Notes: a model not told the origin generated them from the sequence alone. A stretch of 64,000 nucleotides of DNA from Homarus americanus (GCF_018991925.1 NW_024738608.1:865026-929025); one strand, 5' to 3'. Shown: positions 23,011-37,315, counted from the stretch's first letter. Translations and numbers: made by a program.

Positions 23011-23315
23011 CTCTCGTGTCCATCTCAATGAAAATCTCACACAGGGTCTCCCACAAGTGGATTACCTGGTTAATTTGATTTTCAGAGACCTGTACCCTGA
23101 GGCCGTCTCTACTGACGTCCCTCTCCTGGTCTCTCTCCTGAAGCTATTATTATTATTAGTTGTTATTGTTGTAGTATTAGTGGTAGTAACACTAGTCGTA
23201 GGAGTAGTAGTATAAATGTTATTGTTATTAGTATTAATATTATTATTCCAAGAGTTAAAGGCATAATGAAAAGTCTATTGTATAAGACTACAGGTCTGTC
23301 AAGTTCAAAGAAGTT

Positions 23316-23318
<3 letters not shown>
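23011..23318. other. Gene-less stretch with TTA/GTT triplets
   Basis: 23146-23250 is degenerate TTATTA/GTAGTA triplet sequence. No gene. Confidence 0.6.

Positions 23319-23380
<62 letters not shown>
23319..23380. repeat. (GT)30 microsatellite
   Basis: Perfect GT ending in GCGTGTT. Confidence 0.97.
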
Positions 23381-23385
<5 letters not shown>

Positions 23386-23481
23386 CAAATACTAACTAAC
23401 AGGTCCATCAGCTAAGGTATGCCACCTACTGTTATACCACAATTAACCAGAGGGACTTGTAGATGATATGTGCCTAAACGT

Positions 23482-23606
23482 GTCCTATATGATCTCCTTA
23501 TAGGATCTTTTCATAGGATCGATCTCCCAATAGGACCTGCACTTAGGATATCTCCAAAGGATTTTCATATAGTCTCTCTCAATAGAATCTGCCCGTAGGA
23601 TCACAG
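23482..23606 (+). repeat. Degenerate ATAGGATCTC repeat
   Basis: Seven or eight diverged copies of ATAGGATCTCC. It shares the TAGGATCTC core with 22735-23010. Confidence 0.65.
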
Positions 23607-23805
23607 TGTATCATCTTGCTATAGACTACTACGCCATAGTTGGATCCTCGGCAGGACACCGCGGTCAGGCACAAAACCCGTCATTAGGCCAACATTGAGA
23701 GTCCTTCCAGGGACACCTTCACCACCAGCGCCCCCAACCTGAAGGACTTTAGCCTGCGATTTACTGGTTACTGCAAGGTGAAGCCCGCTAGGGGGTATAG
23801 GAGAC
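23607..23805. other. Short gene-less stretch
   Basis: Unique, nothing recognised. Confidence 0.5.
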
Positions 23806-23872
23806 TTAGGGAAGGGAAGGGAAGGGAAGGGAAGGGAAGGGAAGGGAAGGGAAGAGAAGGGAAAGAATATGA
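23806..23872 (+). repeat. (GGGAA)n microsatellite
   Basis: About 13 GGGAA pentamers, all purine. Confidence 0.96.
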
Positions 23873-24000
23873 CAGGAAGGGAAGGTATGACAGGGAGGGA
23901 AAGTACCTTGGGAAGAAGCGAGGAAAGATGGATCAGATGGCATAGTGTTGGGAGAGGTGATATGGGAGAGTGAATGGTATGGTGGAAAGGGGGGAAGAGA

Positions 24001-24178
24001 GGGTGTGGCTGGGGAGAGTGTGACTTTGGGTGTGGATGGGGAGAGGGGAGGAGGAGAGGGTGTGGCTGGGGAGGCTGACTTTGGGTCTCTGGATGGGAGA
24101 GGGAGGAGGAGGGTGTGGCTGGGGAGAGTGTGACTTTGGGTCTGGATGGGGGAGAGGGGAGGAGCAGAGGGTGTGGCT
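24001..24178 (+). repeat. 56-bp minisatellite, about 3.2 copies
   Basis: Units start with GGGTGTGGCTGGGG at 24001, 24058, 24111 and 24167 (spacings 57, 53, 56). Each carries TGACTTTGGGT then a GGGAGAGGGGAGGAG tail. Confidence 0.88.
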
Positions 24179-25460
24179 AAAAAGAGAATGGCTTTAAGGG
24201 AGGGGAGAGAAGGAAGGGAAGAGGGAAAGAGAAACAGAGGTTGCAGGTGCAGGGGAAAGGGGGAAGTAGAGAAGGAGGGCAAGAGGGTGGAATAAGGGAG
24301 ATAAATGAGATAGGAAAAGAGAGATCAGATAATAAAAAAGGTAAATAGCAAGTATGAAAGACATAGCAGAAAGAGAGGAGAAAGAAAAAGGAATAACATA
24401 TTACAGAAAATAATAAAAATGAGACATGCCAAGGGGAGAGAAGGAAGGAAGTGTGAGAAGAAGATAAAGATTAAGATAAGATGAAAAAATGGTGATAATG
24501 AGAGGTAATGAGAGGATGATAAAGAGAAGAAAAAGAAAACTTGATAACGACGTAGGAGGGAAAGAGGGAAATGATGAAAAGAAAATAAACCAAAGAAGAA
24601 AGAGAATGGAGGGGTGAATAGAAAGGAAATAAAGATGTAAATAATAAGGGAAAAATAAGAAAATACTGATCAAAAGGACACGAGGAAAGAAACGATGGAA
24701 TAAAAGAAACAAATGAACAAGAAATGAGAAAAAGTACCAAAAAAAACGGAAAAAATAGCATTAACGTAGAGGTGGGAGAGAATAAGTGATGAAGCAGGAG
24801 GAAAAAGAACGACAACAAAAGGACTAAACAGAGGAATATGAGGTGATGATGTAGAAAAGTAGAAGAAAAGTGGGAATAATAACAAGAAAATAAAACGAAG
24901 CGTGAGAAAAGACAAATAAAGAAAAGAAACAAAGGGAAAGATAACATGAAAGGGAAATAAATGAAACGAATAGAAAGGAAATCGAAAGGGGAAAAAAAAA
25001 AAAAAAAAAAAGATTATAAAAATAAAGCGAAAGAGAAGAGACGAAAAGATGTGATAAAACAGCAATATTGATAAACGATGATGGAGAGGAGAATAATATT
25101 AAAAGAAAAAAGAAAAAATGGGACATAGTGAAACAGATGAGTAAAAAAGAGACATGATAATTAAAAGGGGATAGAACAGGAAATGAATGGTGTTAAACGA
25201 TAATGAAAAATAATACAGAATAAAATGGGGAAGAGAGAGAACAAAGAAAAAATAGTGATAATGAACGTATAAGAGAGGGTATAAAGAGGGTATTACACAA
25301 ACATACACGATACACACACACGTACACATACACACCCCTAACACACGTACGCACACACACACGCAATATAACACTCCTACTCTCCCTCCTTCCACCTGCT
25401 TCCCTAAATCACTCCTTATTGACCTATTCTCCTCCTTCCTCTTTCTTCCTATTACTTCTT
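24179..25460 (+). other. Kilobase-scale purine-rich tract
   Basis: About 1.1 kb of A/G-rich + strand with a run of about 20 A near 24991-25010. 25300-25365 is CA-rich, then composition switches to C/T. Four minus frames of 100-158 Phe/Leu/Ser codons are compositional. Confidence 0.8.
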
Positions 25461-28400
25461 GTCTGTTTCCTTCCCTCTCTCTCTCTCCCACCCTACCCCC
25501 CCAAACACCACTCTCACCCTCCTCTCTCTACCCTACCCCCCAACAACCACCCTCTCACCTCCCTCTCTCCCCCTACCCCCAACAACCACCACTCTCACCC
25601 TCCCTCTCTCTCTCTCCCACCCCTACCCCCCCAACAACCACCACTCTCACCCCTCTCTCTCTCTCCACCCTACCCCCAACAAACCACCACTCTCACCCCT
25701 CCCTCTCTCTCTCTCCTACCCCCCCCAACAACACCCTCTCACCCCTCTCTCTCTCTTCCCACCTACCCCCCAACCTCCTCTCACCCCTCCCTCTCTCTCC
25801 ACCCCTACCCCCCCAACCACCTCTCACCCCTCCCTCTCTCACCCCTACCCCCCCAACAGCCTCACCCCTCTCTCTCTCCCACCCCTACCCCCCCAACAAC
25901 CACCACTCTCACCCCTCCTCTCTCTCCCCACCCCTACCCCCAACAACCACCACTCTCACCCCTCCCTCTCTCCCACCCCTACCCCCAACAACCACCTCTC
26001 ACCCCTCCCTCTCTCACCCTACCCCCCAACAACCCACCACTCTCTACTCTTCCACCCTACCCCCAACAACCACCACTCACCTCCTCTCTCTCCCACCCCT
26101 ATCCCCCAACAACCACCACTCTCACCCTCCTCTCTCTCTCTTCCCTACCCCCAACAACCACCACTCTCACCCCTCTCTCTCTCTCCACCCTACCCCCAAC
26201 AACCACCACTCTCACCCCTCCCTCTCTCCTCCCACCCCTCCCCCAACAACCACCACTCTCACCCTCCCTCTCTCCCACCCCTACCCCCAACAACCACCAC
26301 TCTCACCTCCCTCTCTCTCTCCCACCCCTACCCCCCCAACAACCACCACTCTCACCTCTCTCTCTCTCACCCTACCCCCCAACAACCACCCTCTCACCTC
26401 CCTCTCTCCACCCCTACCCCCAACAACCACCACTCTCACCCCTCCTCTCTCTCTCCCACCCTACCCCCACAACCACCACTCTCACCCCTCTCTCTCTCAC
26501 CCCTACCCCCAACAACCACCCTCTCACCCCTCCCTCTCTCCCCCCTACCCCCAACAACCACCACTCTCACCCCTCCCTCTCTCACACCCCTACCCCCCCA
26601 ACAACCACCACTCTCACCCTCTCTCTCCCACCCTACCCCCCAACAACCACCACTCTCACCCCTCCTCTCTCTCCCCACCCTACCCCCCAACAACCACCAC
26701 TCTACCCCTCCCCTCTCTCCCACTACCCCCAACAACCACCACTCTCACCTCCCTCTCTCTCTCTCTCACCCTACCCCCCAACAACCACCACTCTCACCCC
26801 TCTCTCTCTCTCCACCCCTACCCCCAACAACCACCACTCACCCCTCCCTCTCTCTCCCACCCTACCCCCCAACAACCACCACTCTCACCCCTCCTCTCTC
26901 TCTCTCCACCCTACCCCTCCAACCACCCCTCTCACCCCTCTCTCTCTCACCCCTACCCCCCAACAACCACCCTCTCACCCCTCCTCTCTCTCCCCCCCCA
27001 ACAACCACCACTCTCACCCCTCCTCTCTCCCCACCCTACCCCCAACAACCACCACTCTCACCCCTCCTCTCTCTCTCTCCCACCCTACCCCCCAACAACC
27101 ACTCTCACCCTCTCTCTCTCTCCCCACCCTACCCCAACAACCACCACTCACCCCTCCTCTCTCCCCACCTACCCCCCAACAACCACCACTCCTCCCTCCC
27201 TCTCCCTCTCTCGCACCTATCCCCCAACAACCAGCCTCTCACCCCTCTCTCTCTCTTCCACCTGCCCCCAACAACCACTCTCACCCTCTCTCCTTTTCCC
27301 ACCCCTACCCCCAACAACCACCACTCTCACCCCTCTCTCTCTCTCTCTCACCCTACCCCCCAACAACCACCACTCTCACCCCTCTCTCTCTCCCCACCCT
27401 ACCAACAAACCACTCTCACCCCTCTCTCTCTCCCACCCTACCCCCCAACAACCACCACTCTCACCCCTCTCTCTCCTCTCTCCCACCCCTACCCCCCCAA
27501 CAACCACCACTCTCACCCCTCTCTCTCTCTCCCACCCTACCCCCAACAACCACCTCCCTCTCTCTCTCTCTCTCTCCCACCCCACCCCCCCAACAACCAC
27601 CACTCTCACCCCCTCTCTCTCTCCCACCCTACCCCCCCAACCACCACTCTCACCCCTCTCTCTCCCCACCCCTACCCCCAACAACCACCACTCTCACCCC
27701 TCTCTCTCTCCCACCCTACCCCCCAACAACCACCACTCTCACCTCTCTCTCTCTCCCCACCCTACCCCCAAACAACCACCACTCTCACCTCTCTTCTCCC
27801 ACCCTACCCCCCAACAACCACCACTCTCACCCTCTCTCTCTCCCCACCCTACCCCCCAACAACCACCACTCTCACCCCTCTCTCTCTCCTCCCTACCCCC
27901 AACAACCACCTCCTCTCTCTCTCTCTCTCTCTCTCCCACCCTACCCCCAACAACCACCACTCTCCACCCCTCCTCTCTCTCCCACCCTACCCCCCAACAA
28001 CCACCACTCTCACCCCTCTCTTTTCTCTCCCACCCTACCCCCCAACAACCACCACTCTCACCTCTCTCTCCCACCCTACCCCCAACAACCACCACTCTCA
28101 CCCCTCTCTCCCACCCTACCCCCAACAACCACCACTCCTCACCCCTCTCTCTCCACCCTACCCCCAACAACCACCACTCTCACCCTCTCTCTCCCACCCT
28201 TACCCCCAACAACCACACCCTCTCACCCCCTCTCTCTCTCCCACCCTACCCCCAACAACCACCACTCTCACCCCTCTCTCTCTCTCCCACCCCTACCCCC
28301 CAACAACCACCACTCTCACCCTCTCTCTCTCTCCCGCCCCTACCCCCAACAACCACCACTCACCTCTCTCCCACCCTACCCCCAACAACCACTCTCCACC

Positions 28401-30800
28401 CCTCTCTCTCTCCCACCCTACCCCCAACAACCACCACTCTCACCCCCTCTCTCTCCCACCCTCCCCCCAACAACCACCACTCTCTCTCCCACCCTACCCC
28501 CAACAACCACCACTCTCACCTCTCTCTCTCCCACCCCTACCCCCCAACAACCACCCTCTCACCCCTCCTCTCTCTCCCACCCCTACCCCCAACAACCACC
28601 ACTCTCACCCCTCTCTCTCTCCCACCCTACCCCCCAACAACCACCACTCTCACCCCTCTCTCACCTACACCCCCCCCAACAACCACCACTCTCACCCTCT
28701 CTCTCCTCCCACCCTACCCCCAACAACCACCACTCTCACCCTCTCTCTCCCACCCTACCCCCAACCAACCACCTCCCTCTCTCTCTCTCTCTCCCACCCT
28801 ACCCCCAACAACCACCACTCTCACCCCTCTCTCCCACCCTACCCCCAACAACCACCACTCTCACCCCTCTCTCCCACCCTACCCCCAACAACCACCACCT
28901 CACCTCTCTCTCCCACCCTACCCCCAACAACCACCACTCTCACCCTCTCTCTCTCCACCCTCCCAACAACCACCACTCTCACCCTCTCTCCCACTCTCCC
29001 AACAACCACCACTCTCACCTCTCTCTCCCACCCTACCCCCAACAACCACCACCTCACCTCTCTCCCACCCTACCCCCAACAACCACCACCTCACCCCTCT
29101 CTCCCACCCTACCCCCCAACAACCACCACTCTCCACCCCTCTCTCCCACCCCTACCCCCAACAACCACCACTCACCCCTCTCTCCCACTCTACCCCCAAC
29201 AACCACCTCACTCTCTACCCCTCTCTCTCCCACCCTACCCCCCAACAACCACCACTCTCACCTCTCCCACCCTACCCCCAACAACCACCACTTCACCCCT
29301 CTCTCTCCCACCCTACCCCCCAACAACCACCTCACCTCACCCTCTCTCTCTCCCACCCTACCCCCCAACAACCACCTCTCTCTCTCTCTCCCACCCTACC
29401 CCCAACAACCACCACTCTCACCCTTCTCTCCCACCCTACCCCCAACAACCACCACTCTCCACCCCTCTCCCACCCACTCCCCCAACAACCACCACTCTCA
29501 CCTCCTCTCCCACCCCTACCCCAACAACCACCACTCACCCTCTCCCACCTACCCCCAACAACCACCACTCTCACCCTCTCTCTCTCCCACCCTACCCCCA
29601 ACAACCACCACTCTCACCCTCTCTCCCACCCTACCCCCCAACAACCACCACTCTCACCCCTCTCTCTCCCACCCTACCCCCAACAACCACCTCACTCTCC
29701 ACCCCTTTCTCTCTCTCCCACCCTACCCCCCAACAACCAATCACTCCCACCTCTCTCTCTCCCACCTACCCCCAACAACCACCACCTCACCTGTCTCCCA
29801 ATCTCCAACAACCACCACTCTCTACCCCTCTCTCTCTCTCTCCACCCTACCCCCAACAACCACCACTCTCACCCCTCTCTCTCTCTCCCACCCCTACCCC
29901 CAACAGTCCACCACTCTCTTTTCCTCTCCCACCCTACTCCCCAACAACCACCACTCCACTCTCTCCCAACTTACCCCCAACAACCACCACTCACCCTCTC
30001 TGTCTCTCCCACCCTACCCCCAACAACCACCATTCTCACCTCTCTCCCAACTCACCCCAACAACCACCACTCTCACCTCTCCTCCCACCCTACCCCCAAC
30101 AACCACCACTCTTATCCCTCTCTCTCCCACCCCTACCCCCCAACAACCACCACTCTCACCCTCTCTCTCTCCCACCCCACCCCCAACCACCACCTCACCC
30201 CTCCTCTCCACCCTACCCCCAACAACCACCACTCCACCCCTCTCTCTCCCACCCTACTCCCCAACAACCACCACTCTCACCTCTCTCCCACCTCTACCCC
30301 CAACAACCACCACTCTCACCCCTCTCTCCCACCCTACCCCCCAACAACCACCTCACCTCACCTCTCCACCCTACCCCCCAACAACCACCACTTCACCCCT
30401 CTTTCTCCACCCTACCCCCAACAACCACCACCCCACCCCTCCTCCCAACCCCACCCCCAACAAATCACCACCTCACCCTCCTCCCTCCCACCCTACCTCC
30501 CAACAACCATCTCACCTCATCCCTCTCTCCTCTCCTCCCACCTACCCCCAACAACCACCACTTCACCTCTCCTCCCACCCCACTCCAACAACAACTGACC
30601 ACTTCCTCACCCTTCTCTTCCCACCCTACCCCCAACAACCACCTCACTCACCTCTCTCTCCCACCCTACCCCCAACAACCACCACTCTTCCACCCTCCCA
30701 CCCTACCCCCAACAACCACCCTCCCACCCCTCTCCTCTCCTCCCACTCACCCCCAACAACCACCCTCACCTCACCTCCTCACTCACCTCACCTCACTCCC
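25461..30800 (+). repeat. 5.3-kb minisatellite, units about 40-46 bp, nearly G-free
   Basis: Roughly 120 copies of a unit made of CACCCTACCCCCAACAACC, then ACCACTCTCACCCC, then a variable TCTCTCTC run. Unit length varies mainly through the CT run, C-run length and loss of ACTCTCA. I count fewer than about 20 G residues on the + strand in 5.3 kb. Because the strand has no TGA/TAG and no TAA, two + frames stay open for about 1,800 codons in parallel (Pro/Thr/Ser/His/Asn). Unit lengths are not multiples of three and the two frames are equally open, so neither is a protein gene. The minus strand is a dense series of GGGGGTAGGGTGGGAG blocks. Confidence 0.97.
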
Positions 30801-31020
30801 TCCCTGCACCATAACCTCACAGGACATAGAGAGTTATGATGGTTTAATGAAGAGTGTAAAGCCTGTGACCATTTACTGTAATAACTGTTCCTCGGTCGAG
30901 ACTCTTAAAACACTATGGTACTATCGTTTAGAATCATTGATCACGCGACCTTTCTCCTTCCCTCTTCCCGTCCCTCCCCTACGTAGATAGTTTCGCATGT
31001 GATATGGAGGGTTCATGGGA
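30801..31020. other. Short unique spacer between two arrays
   Basis: Balanced composition between the C-rich and G-rich arrays. No gene. Confidence 0.55.
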
Positions 31021-31415
31021 TGGGGTAGGATATAGTTTGGGTGGGGTGGAAGTGTTAAGGGTGTGTAGTTTATGGGTGAACGAGAGGAATGATTTGTTGA
31101 ATAGTGGGGAACAGGGAGGTTGTTAGGGTGGGGGAAAGGACTATGGGTGATAGAGAGGAAGGTTTGTTAAGGGTGGGGAAGATTAGGGGTGGGGACGAGA
31201 GGAAGGATTTGTTGTGTGGGTAGATTAGGGGTGGGGGAGGAGAGGGAAGGATTTGTTAGGGTGGGGGAAGTAGGTTAGGGGGTGGGGAACGGAGAGGGAA
31301 GGATTTGTTGTGGGAAGGTGGTTAGGTGGGGAAACGGAGAGGGATTTGTTAAGGGTGGGGGGTAGTTAGGGTGGGGGAACGGAGAGGGAAGGATTTGTTA
31401 AGGGTGGGGAGGGAT
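31021..31415 (+). repeat. G-rich minisatellite, units about 45-60 bp
   Basis: About seven diverged units around AGGGAAGGATTTGTTA followed by GGGTGGGGAA and TTAGGGGTGGGG. The + strand is G-rich, the opposite of the array ending at 30800. Confidence 0.85.
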
Positions 31416-32135
31416 TGAGGATGGAGATTATGGTTGTCGTTAAAGCGTGTTGAAGAGTGTTGATGAGGAGGGTGGTTAGAGGAGACTTTGATGGGGTAAG
31501 AGGATTGACAGGGGTTGTGAGGATTGATAGGTGAGGATTTTGATTGACGAGAGAGGAGTTGACAGAGGTATAGAAGAGGGGGGATGTTAGAACATTAAAG
31601 ATAAACAATTCACTGTCAGTATTGAGAGACTAAAGCTTGACGGGGATCCGAATAAAAAGTTGACAGGGAGTTGACAGGATTTTGACAGGGGGTGTTTGAC
31701 GGGTTGCTGATTTTCTGTATTGTCCTTCTAGGTTGACTCGTATGGGAACAGAGATGTAAAATTTGAACAGAAGGGAATCATGATGGGGTTATGGCAGGAG
31801 AGGGGGGTGATGATGGAAGATAATGAGGTTTTGAGTGGGTAGTTGACGGATGTTTTGACGTGGATAATTGATAATAGACGGTAATAACTGTCAAAAAGGA
31901 GGAGGAGGAGAAGGAGGAATGGGGGTCGAGTGTTATCAAAGTCACTGGGAGTGTAATAGTTGATTTTATCTTCTTTTTTTTAATTAAGACAAATATTTGC
32001 TATCTTACATCCTCCTCCCCTTCTTCCCCTTACCCCCCCTCTTTCTTCCTCGTCCTCTTCTTTTTCCTCTTCATCCTTTCCCCTCCCTTCCTCCACCTGT
32101 TTCTACTCCCATTATTACTATTCTTCAGTTAAGTT
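31416..32135. other. Gene-less stretch with TTGACAGG repeats
   Basis: 31490-31700 has scattered GTTGACAGG/TTTGACAGG words. 31985-32100 is C/T-rich and abuts the LINE-A copy. No gene. Confidence 0.55.
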
Positions 32136-33009
32136 AAAATCAATAAAACTGATCTTGAAGAACTGAGAAACAAAGGAAGAACTGGAAGCTGTAAGTATGA
32201 CAAACTGAGTGGCAAGAGGTACCGGTATGGCCAGCACAACAAGAGGTACCGGTATGGCCAGCACAACAAGAGGTACCGGTATGGCCAGCACAACAAGAGG
32301 TACCGGTATTAGCACAACAAGAGGTACCGGTATGGCCAGAACAACAAGAGGTACCGGTATAGAACAACAAGAGGTACCGGTATGGCCAGCACAACAAGAG
32401 GTACCGGTATGGCCAGCACAACAAGAGGTACCGGTATGGCGCAGAGGTACCGGTATGGCCAGCACAACAAGAGGTACCGGTATGGCCAGCACAACAAGAG
32501 GTACCGGTATGGCCAGAACAACAAGAGGTACCGGTATGGCCAGCACAACAAGAGGTACCGGTATGGCCAGCACAACAAGAGGTACCGGTATGGCCAGAAC
32601 AAGAACAGAACCCATATAACGTGATATGCTGTAGTAGTAGCCAGGATTAAGCTACAGGATACAGACACATCTAGCAAGTTAGTGACGCTGTACCCCATAT
32701 CGGAACACTCAGCATGTGACATTGTTTGAGTGTTAAGGCATCAGGGACGACTATCACCAATATTATTACAGCTAACTGTCCTTAAGAAACACCTTGGCAA
32801 TTTATCATACTCTGCACCGCATAATTTATTTTTTTTAAACATGTGACTGACAAAGACTTCATCTATCGTGGGTGAACTCTTGCCCTCTGTGGTAGAGTAA
32901 GGAATGATAACAGAAGCTTCCTCTGTGGCAAGACCTGATTGAACTGCTCAGATTAGGCAAAATTGTGCTCCAATCTTGTCAATAAAGTTGTTAAGCTGAA
33001 TAAAAAAAA
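32136..33009 (+). mobile_element. LINE-A copy A4: ORF2 C-terminus interrupted by an internal VNTR
   Basis: 5' of the array the sequence encodes DLEELRNKGRTGSCKYDK, matching DLEEVRNAERPDS...SKYDK of A1. After the array it continues with relics of VVVARI, then ISEHSACD. The 3' end matches A1-A3 (CAAGACCTGATTGAACTG, then CAATAAAGTTGTTAAGCTGA and an 8-A run). Frameshifts and an in-frame stop follow the array, so it is dead. It is 5'-truncated at a pyrimidine tract. Confidence 0.82.
32216..32605 (+). repeat. 27-bp VNTR derived from LINE-A coding sequence
   Basis: Fifteen copies of GAGGTACCGG starting at 32216, 32243, 32270, 32297, 32321, 32348, 32371, 32398, 32425, 32444, 32471, 32498, 32525, 32552 and 32579. 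Eleven of 14 spacings are exactly 27; the others are 24, 23 and 19. The unit encodes RYRYGQHNK. LINE-A copy A1 has this segment once. The core TACCGGTA is palindromic. Confidence 0.96.
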
Positions 33010-33295
33010 GACTCGTTTCTTCCTCCTCCTTGTTCTGCTCTTCCTACACCTTCCCTCTCCCTCTTCTCCCTAATAATTTTACTCTTACTCCCCTTCTTCT
33101 TACTCCGCCTGCTCTTACCCCTCCTGTTCCCTGCTTTTTGTCTCCGCTTTCTTACCTACTCTTTCTCCCCTACTCTCCTCCTCCTCCTGTTCGTCGTGTC
33201 TTACTGCCTCTCCACGTGTGTACACACTGACGGTCAATACACACGCCGGAGGCCAGGTGCTGGATATCTGTTGTCTGGCCCATTACACTGACCAT
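33010..33295. other. Pyrimidine-rich tract
   Basis: CTTCCTCC-type sequence to about 33215 directly after the LINE poly-A, then unique. Confidence 0.65.
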
Positions 33296-33545
33296 GTAGT
33301 CCCGGAGTCCCTGGTCAGTTACTGTTCTGTCCCTGCGGCTGGTCAGTCGCTAGGACTGTTCAGTCCCTGAGGATGGTCAATCGCTGTGCTTCGTCAATCG
33401 CTGGTCAGTCGGTGGGGTTGGTCGCGTAGTCGTCAAGACTGTTTAGTGTTCAAGATCTTGTAGTCATCAAAGCCATGTAATAATGGACTCGGTGATCAGC
33501 TGCTAGTTAGTCGCTGATGAGTCGATAGCCAGTCGTCGGGGCCGA
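33296..33545 (+). repeat. Very degenerate GGTCAGTCGCTGG repeat
   Basis: Around ten diverged words of the type GGTCAGTCGCTGG / GTCAATCGCTG / CTGTTCAGTCCCTG, spaced 12-25 bp. Confidence 0.55.
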
Positions 33546-33587
33546 TACAGTTATGATGGACATATCTGATAGGCTGATTGTAGAGCG

Positions 33588-33754
33588 TGACGTCACTGAG
33601 TTATCAGATCTAGAGAGTCGTTCTTCACAGTTGAATGGTGGATGCTGCGTCACCCTCAGGTCGCCTCGGGTCGTTCCCATAGGCTGATAAAACATAAATG
33701 TTGCGTCACGCCTCCATAAGTAATGAGTGTCATCGATGACGTCACCGTGACGTA
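33588..33754. promoter_or_regulatory. Cluster of CRE-like TGACGTCA elements
   Basis: Two perfect palindromic TGACGTCA sites (33588-33595 and 33737-33744), a TGACGTA at 33748, and CGTCA half-sites at 33648 and 33714. CREB/ATF-type factors bind such sites. No adjacent gene is visible, so function is speculative. Confidence 0.25.
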
Positions 33755-33780
33755 GATCAATTAGAGATCACACGAGAGAT

Positions 33781-36084
<2,304 letters not shown>

Positions 36085-36176
<92 letters not shown>

Positions 36177-36181
36177 TGTGT
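36085..36181. repeat. (GT)48 microsatellite
   Basis: Near-perfect, one A at 36170. Confidence 0.97.
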
Positions 36182-36669
36182 CAGGGGTTAATGGGTGTTT
36201 GTTGAGGGGGTTTGGTAGTAGGTTTGTTGTGAAAGGAATAAATTACTCTCATATACACTCACAAGCAAAGAATGTCCACACGTACACTCACCCTTCTCTA
36301 TCTATCTATCAATCTATTTTTCTCTCTCACTTTATCTTTTCTCTCACTCTATCTCTCTCCCTCTCTGAACAAGCAGTCCACGTCTTCATCAGCTCCAAAA
36401 TTCACTCCATCCTTCTCCTTCCCTCACTCATCCTCCTTCCCTCCATCATCATCCTCCCTCCCTCCCTCCATCCCACTCTTAATCTCTCCTTCTCTGCCTC
36501 TTCTATTCTCTCCTCCCATCACCATCTCCCCCAGTGTGTCTCTCTGAGTCTCTCCAAGTAGTTTGTTCACTTCCAAGCTAACTCTTTCCTTCCCTCATTA
36601 TCTTTCTCTCGTTCCCTCTTTTTCCATTATCCTTTCCATCAACTTTCTCTCCCCACTGCCACTGCCTTA

Positions 36670-36672
<3 letters not shown>
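36182..36672. other. Pyrimidine-rich gene-less stretch
   Basis: CTCTCC/CTTCC-type from 36285 onward. Ser/Leu frames are compositional. Confidence 0.65.

Positions 36673-36709
<37 letters not shown>
36673..36709. repeat. (CT)18 microsatellite
   Basis: Perfect CT dinucleotides. Confidence 0.96.
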
Positions 36710-36712
<3 letters not shown>

Positions 36713-37064
36713 GTAGAGGCTGCAGCGTCTCAAGCTTACAGTCATTGTTCACTCCTCACAAGTCCGTCTGGATCAAGTCCTTTACGACCAGCGAGGAAAT
36801 TACGTCCCTGGACTGAATATGTAAGTCCAGGAGATGGATGATGCTGGGAGATGAGAAAAGAGAGAATTGCTCAGACCTGAAGCACGCTGACCCCCCTCTC
36901 ATGTGCGGTAACACTCTAAACATTAAGTTGTGTTTTCTATCTTGCTTAATAACTATTGGGTTGTAACTACACCAGTAACTCCTTAACCCTATCCCATCCC
37001 TCTACCTCCCTGACACCCTTACCCCCTGCCCCCGGCTCCCCCTCACTTGTATTTTTAAGAGCCG
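36710..37064. other. Gene-less unique stretch
   Basis: Nothing recognised. It precedes a cluster of four minisatellites. Confidence 0.55.
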
Positions 37065-37315
37065 TGAGGTTAAGCTGTGAAGGTTGTAAGGTTAACCGGT
37101 TGGATTCAATTGTGAAAGTTGAGTTGAAAAGTTAAGATGTGGGGTTAAGCCCTGAGGCTATTTGTTGTTAAGCTGTGAGGTTAAGCTATGAGATTAAGCT
37201 GTGAGATTATACGGTTAAGCTGTAAAGGTAAACTATAGGGTTAAGCTGTGAAGATAAACTATAGGGTTAAGCTTTGAGGTTCAGCTATGAGGTCAAACTG
37301 TGAAGTTCAAGTAAA
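37065..37315 (+). repeat. 13-15-bp degenerate minisatellite (GGTTAAGCTGTGA)
   Basis: About 17 copies of GGTTAAGCTGTGA with TATGA, TATAG and GAAGA variants. First of four adjacent arrays. Confidence 0.85.

Noticed and set aside
24401..25126. Hydrophobic Phe/Leu/Ser minus-strand frames resembling membrane proteins
   Set aside because: The reverse strand of a purine tract reads T/C-rich codons for Phe, Leu and Ser. Four overlapping frames are open at once.
25419..30990. Two overlapping + strand frames of about 1,800 codons each
   Set aside because: Both lie in the C-rich minisatellite, are open simultaneously in different frames, and encode only Pro/Thr/Ser/His/Asn strings. Unit lengths are not multiples of three. 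No start context or domain is present.
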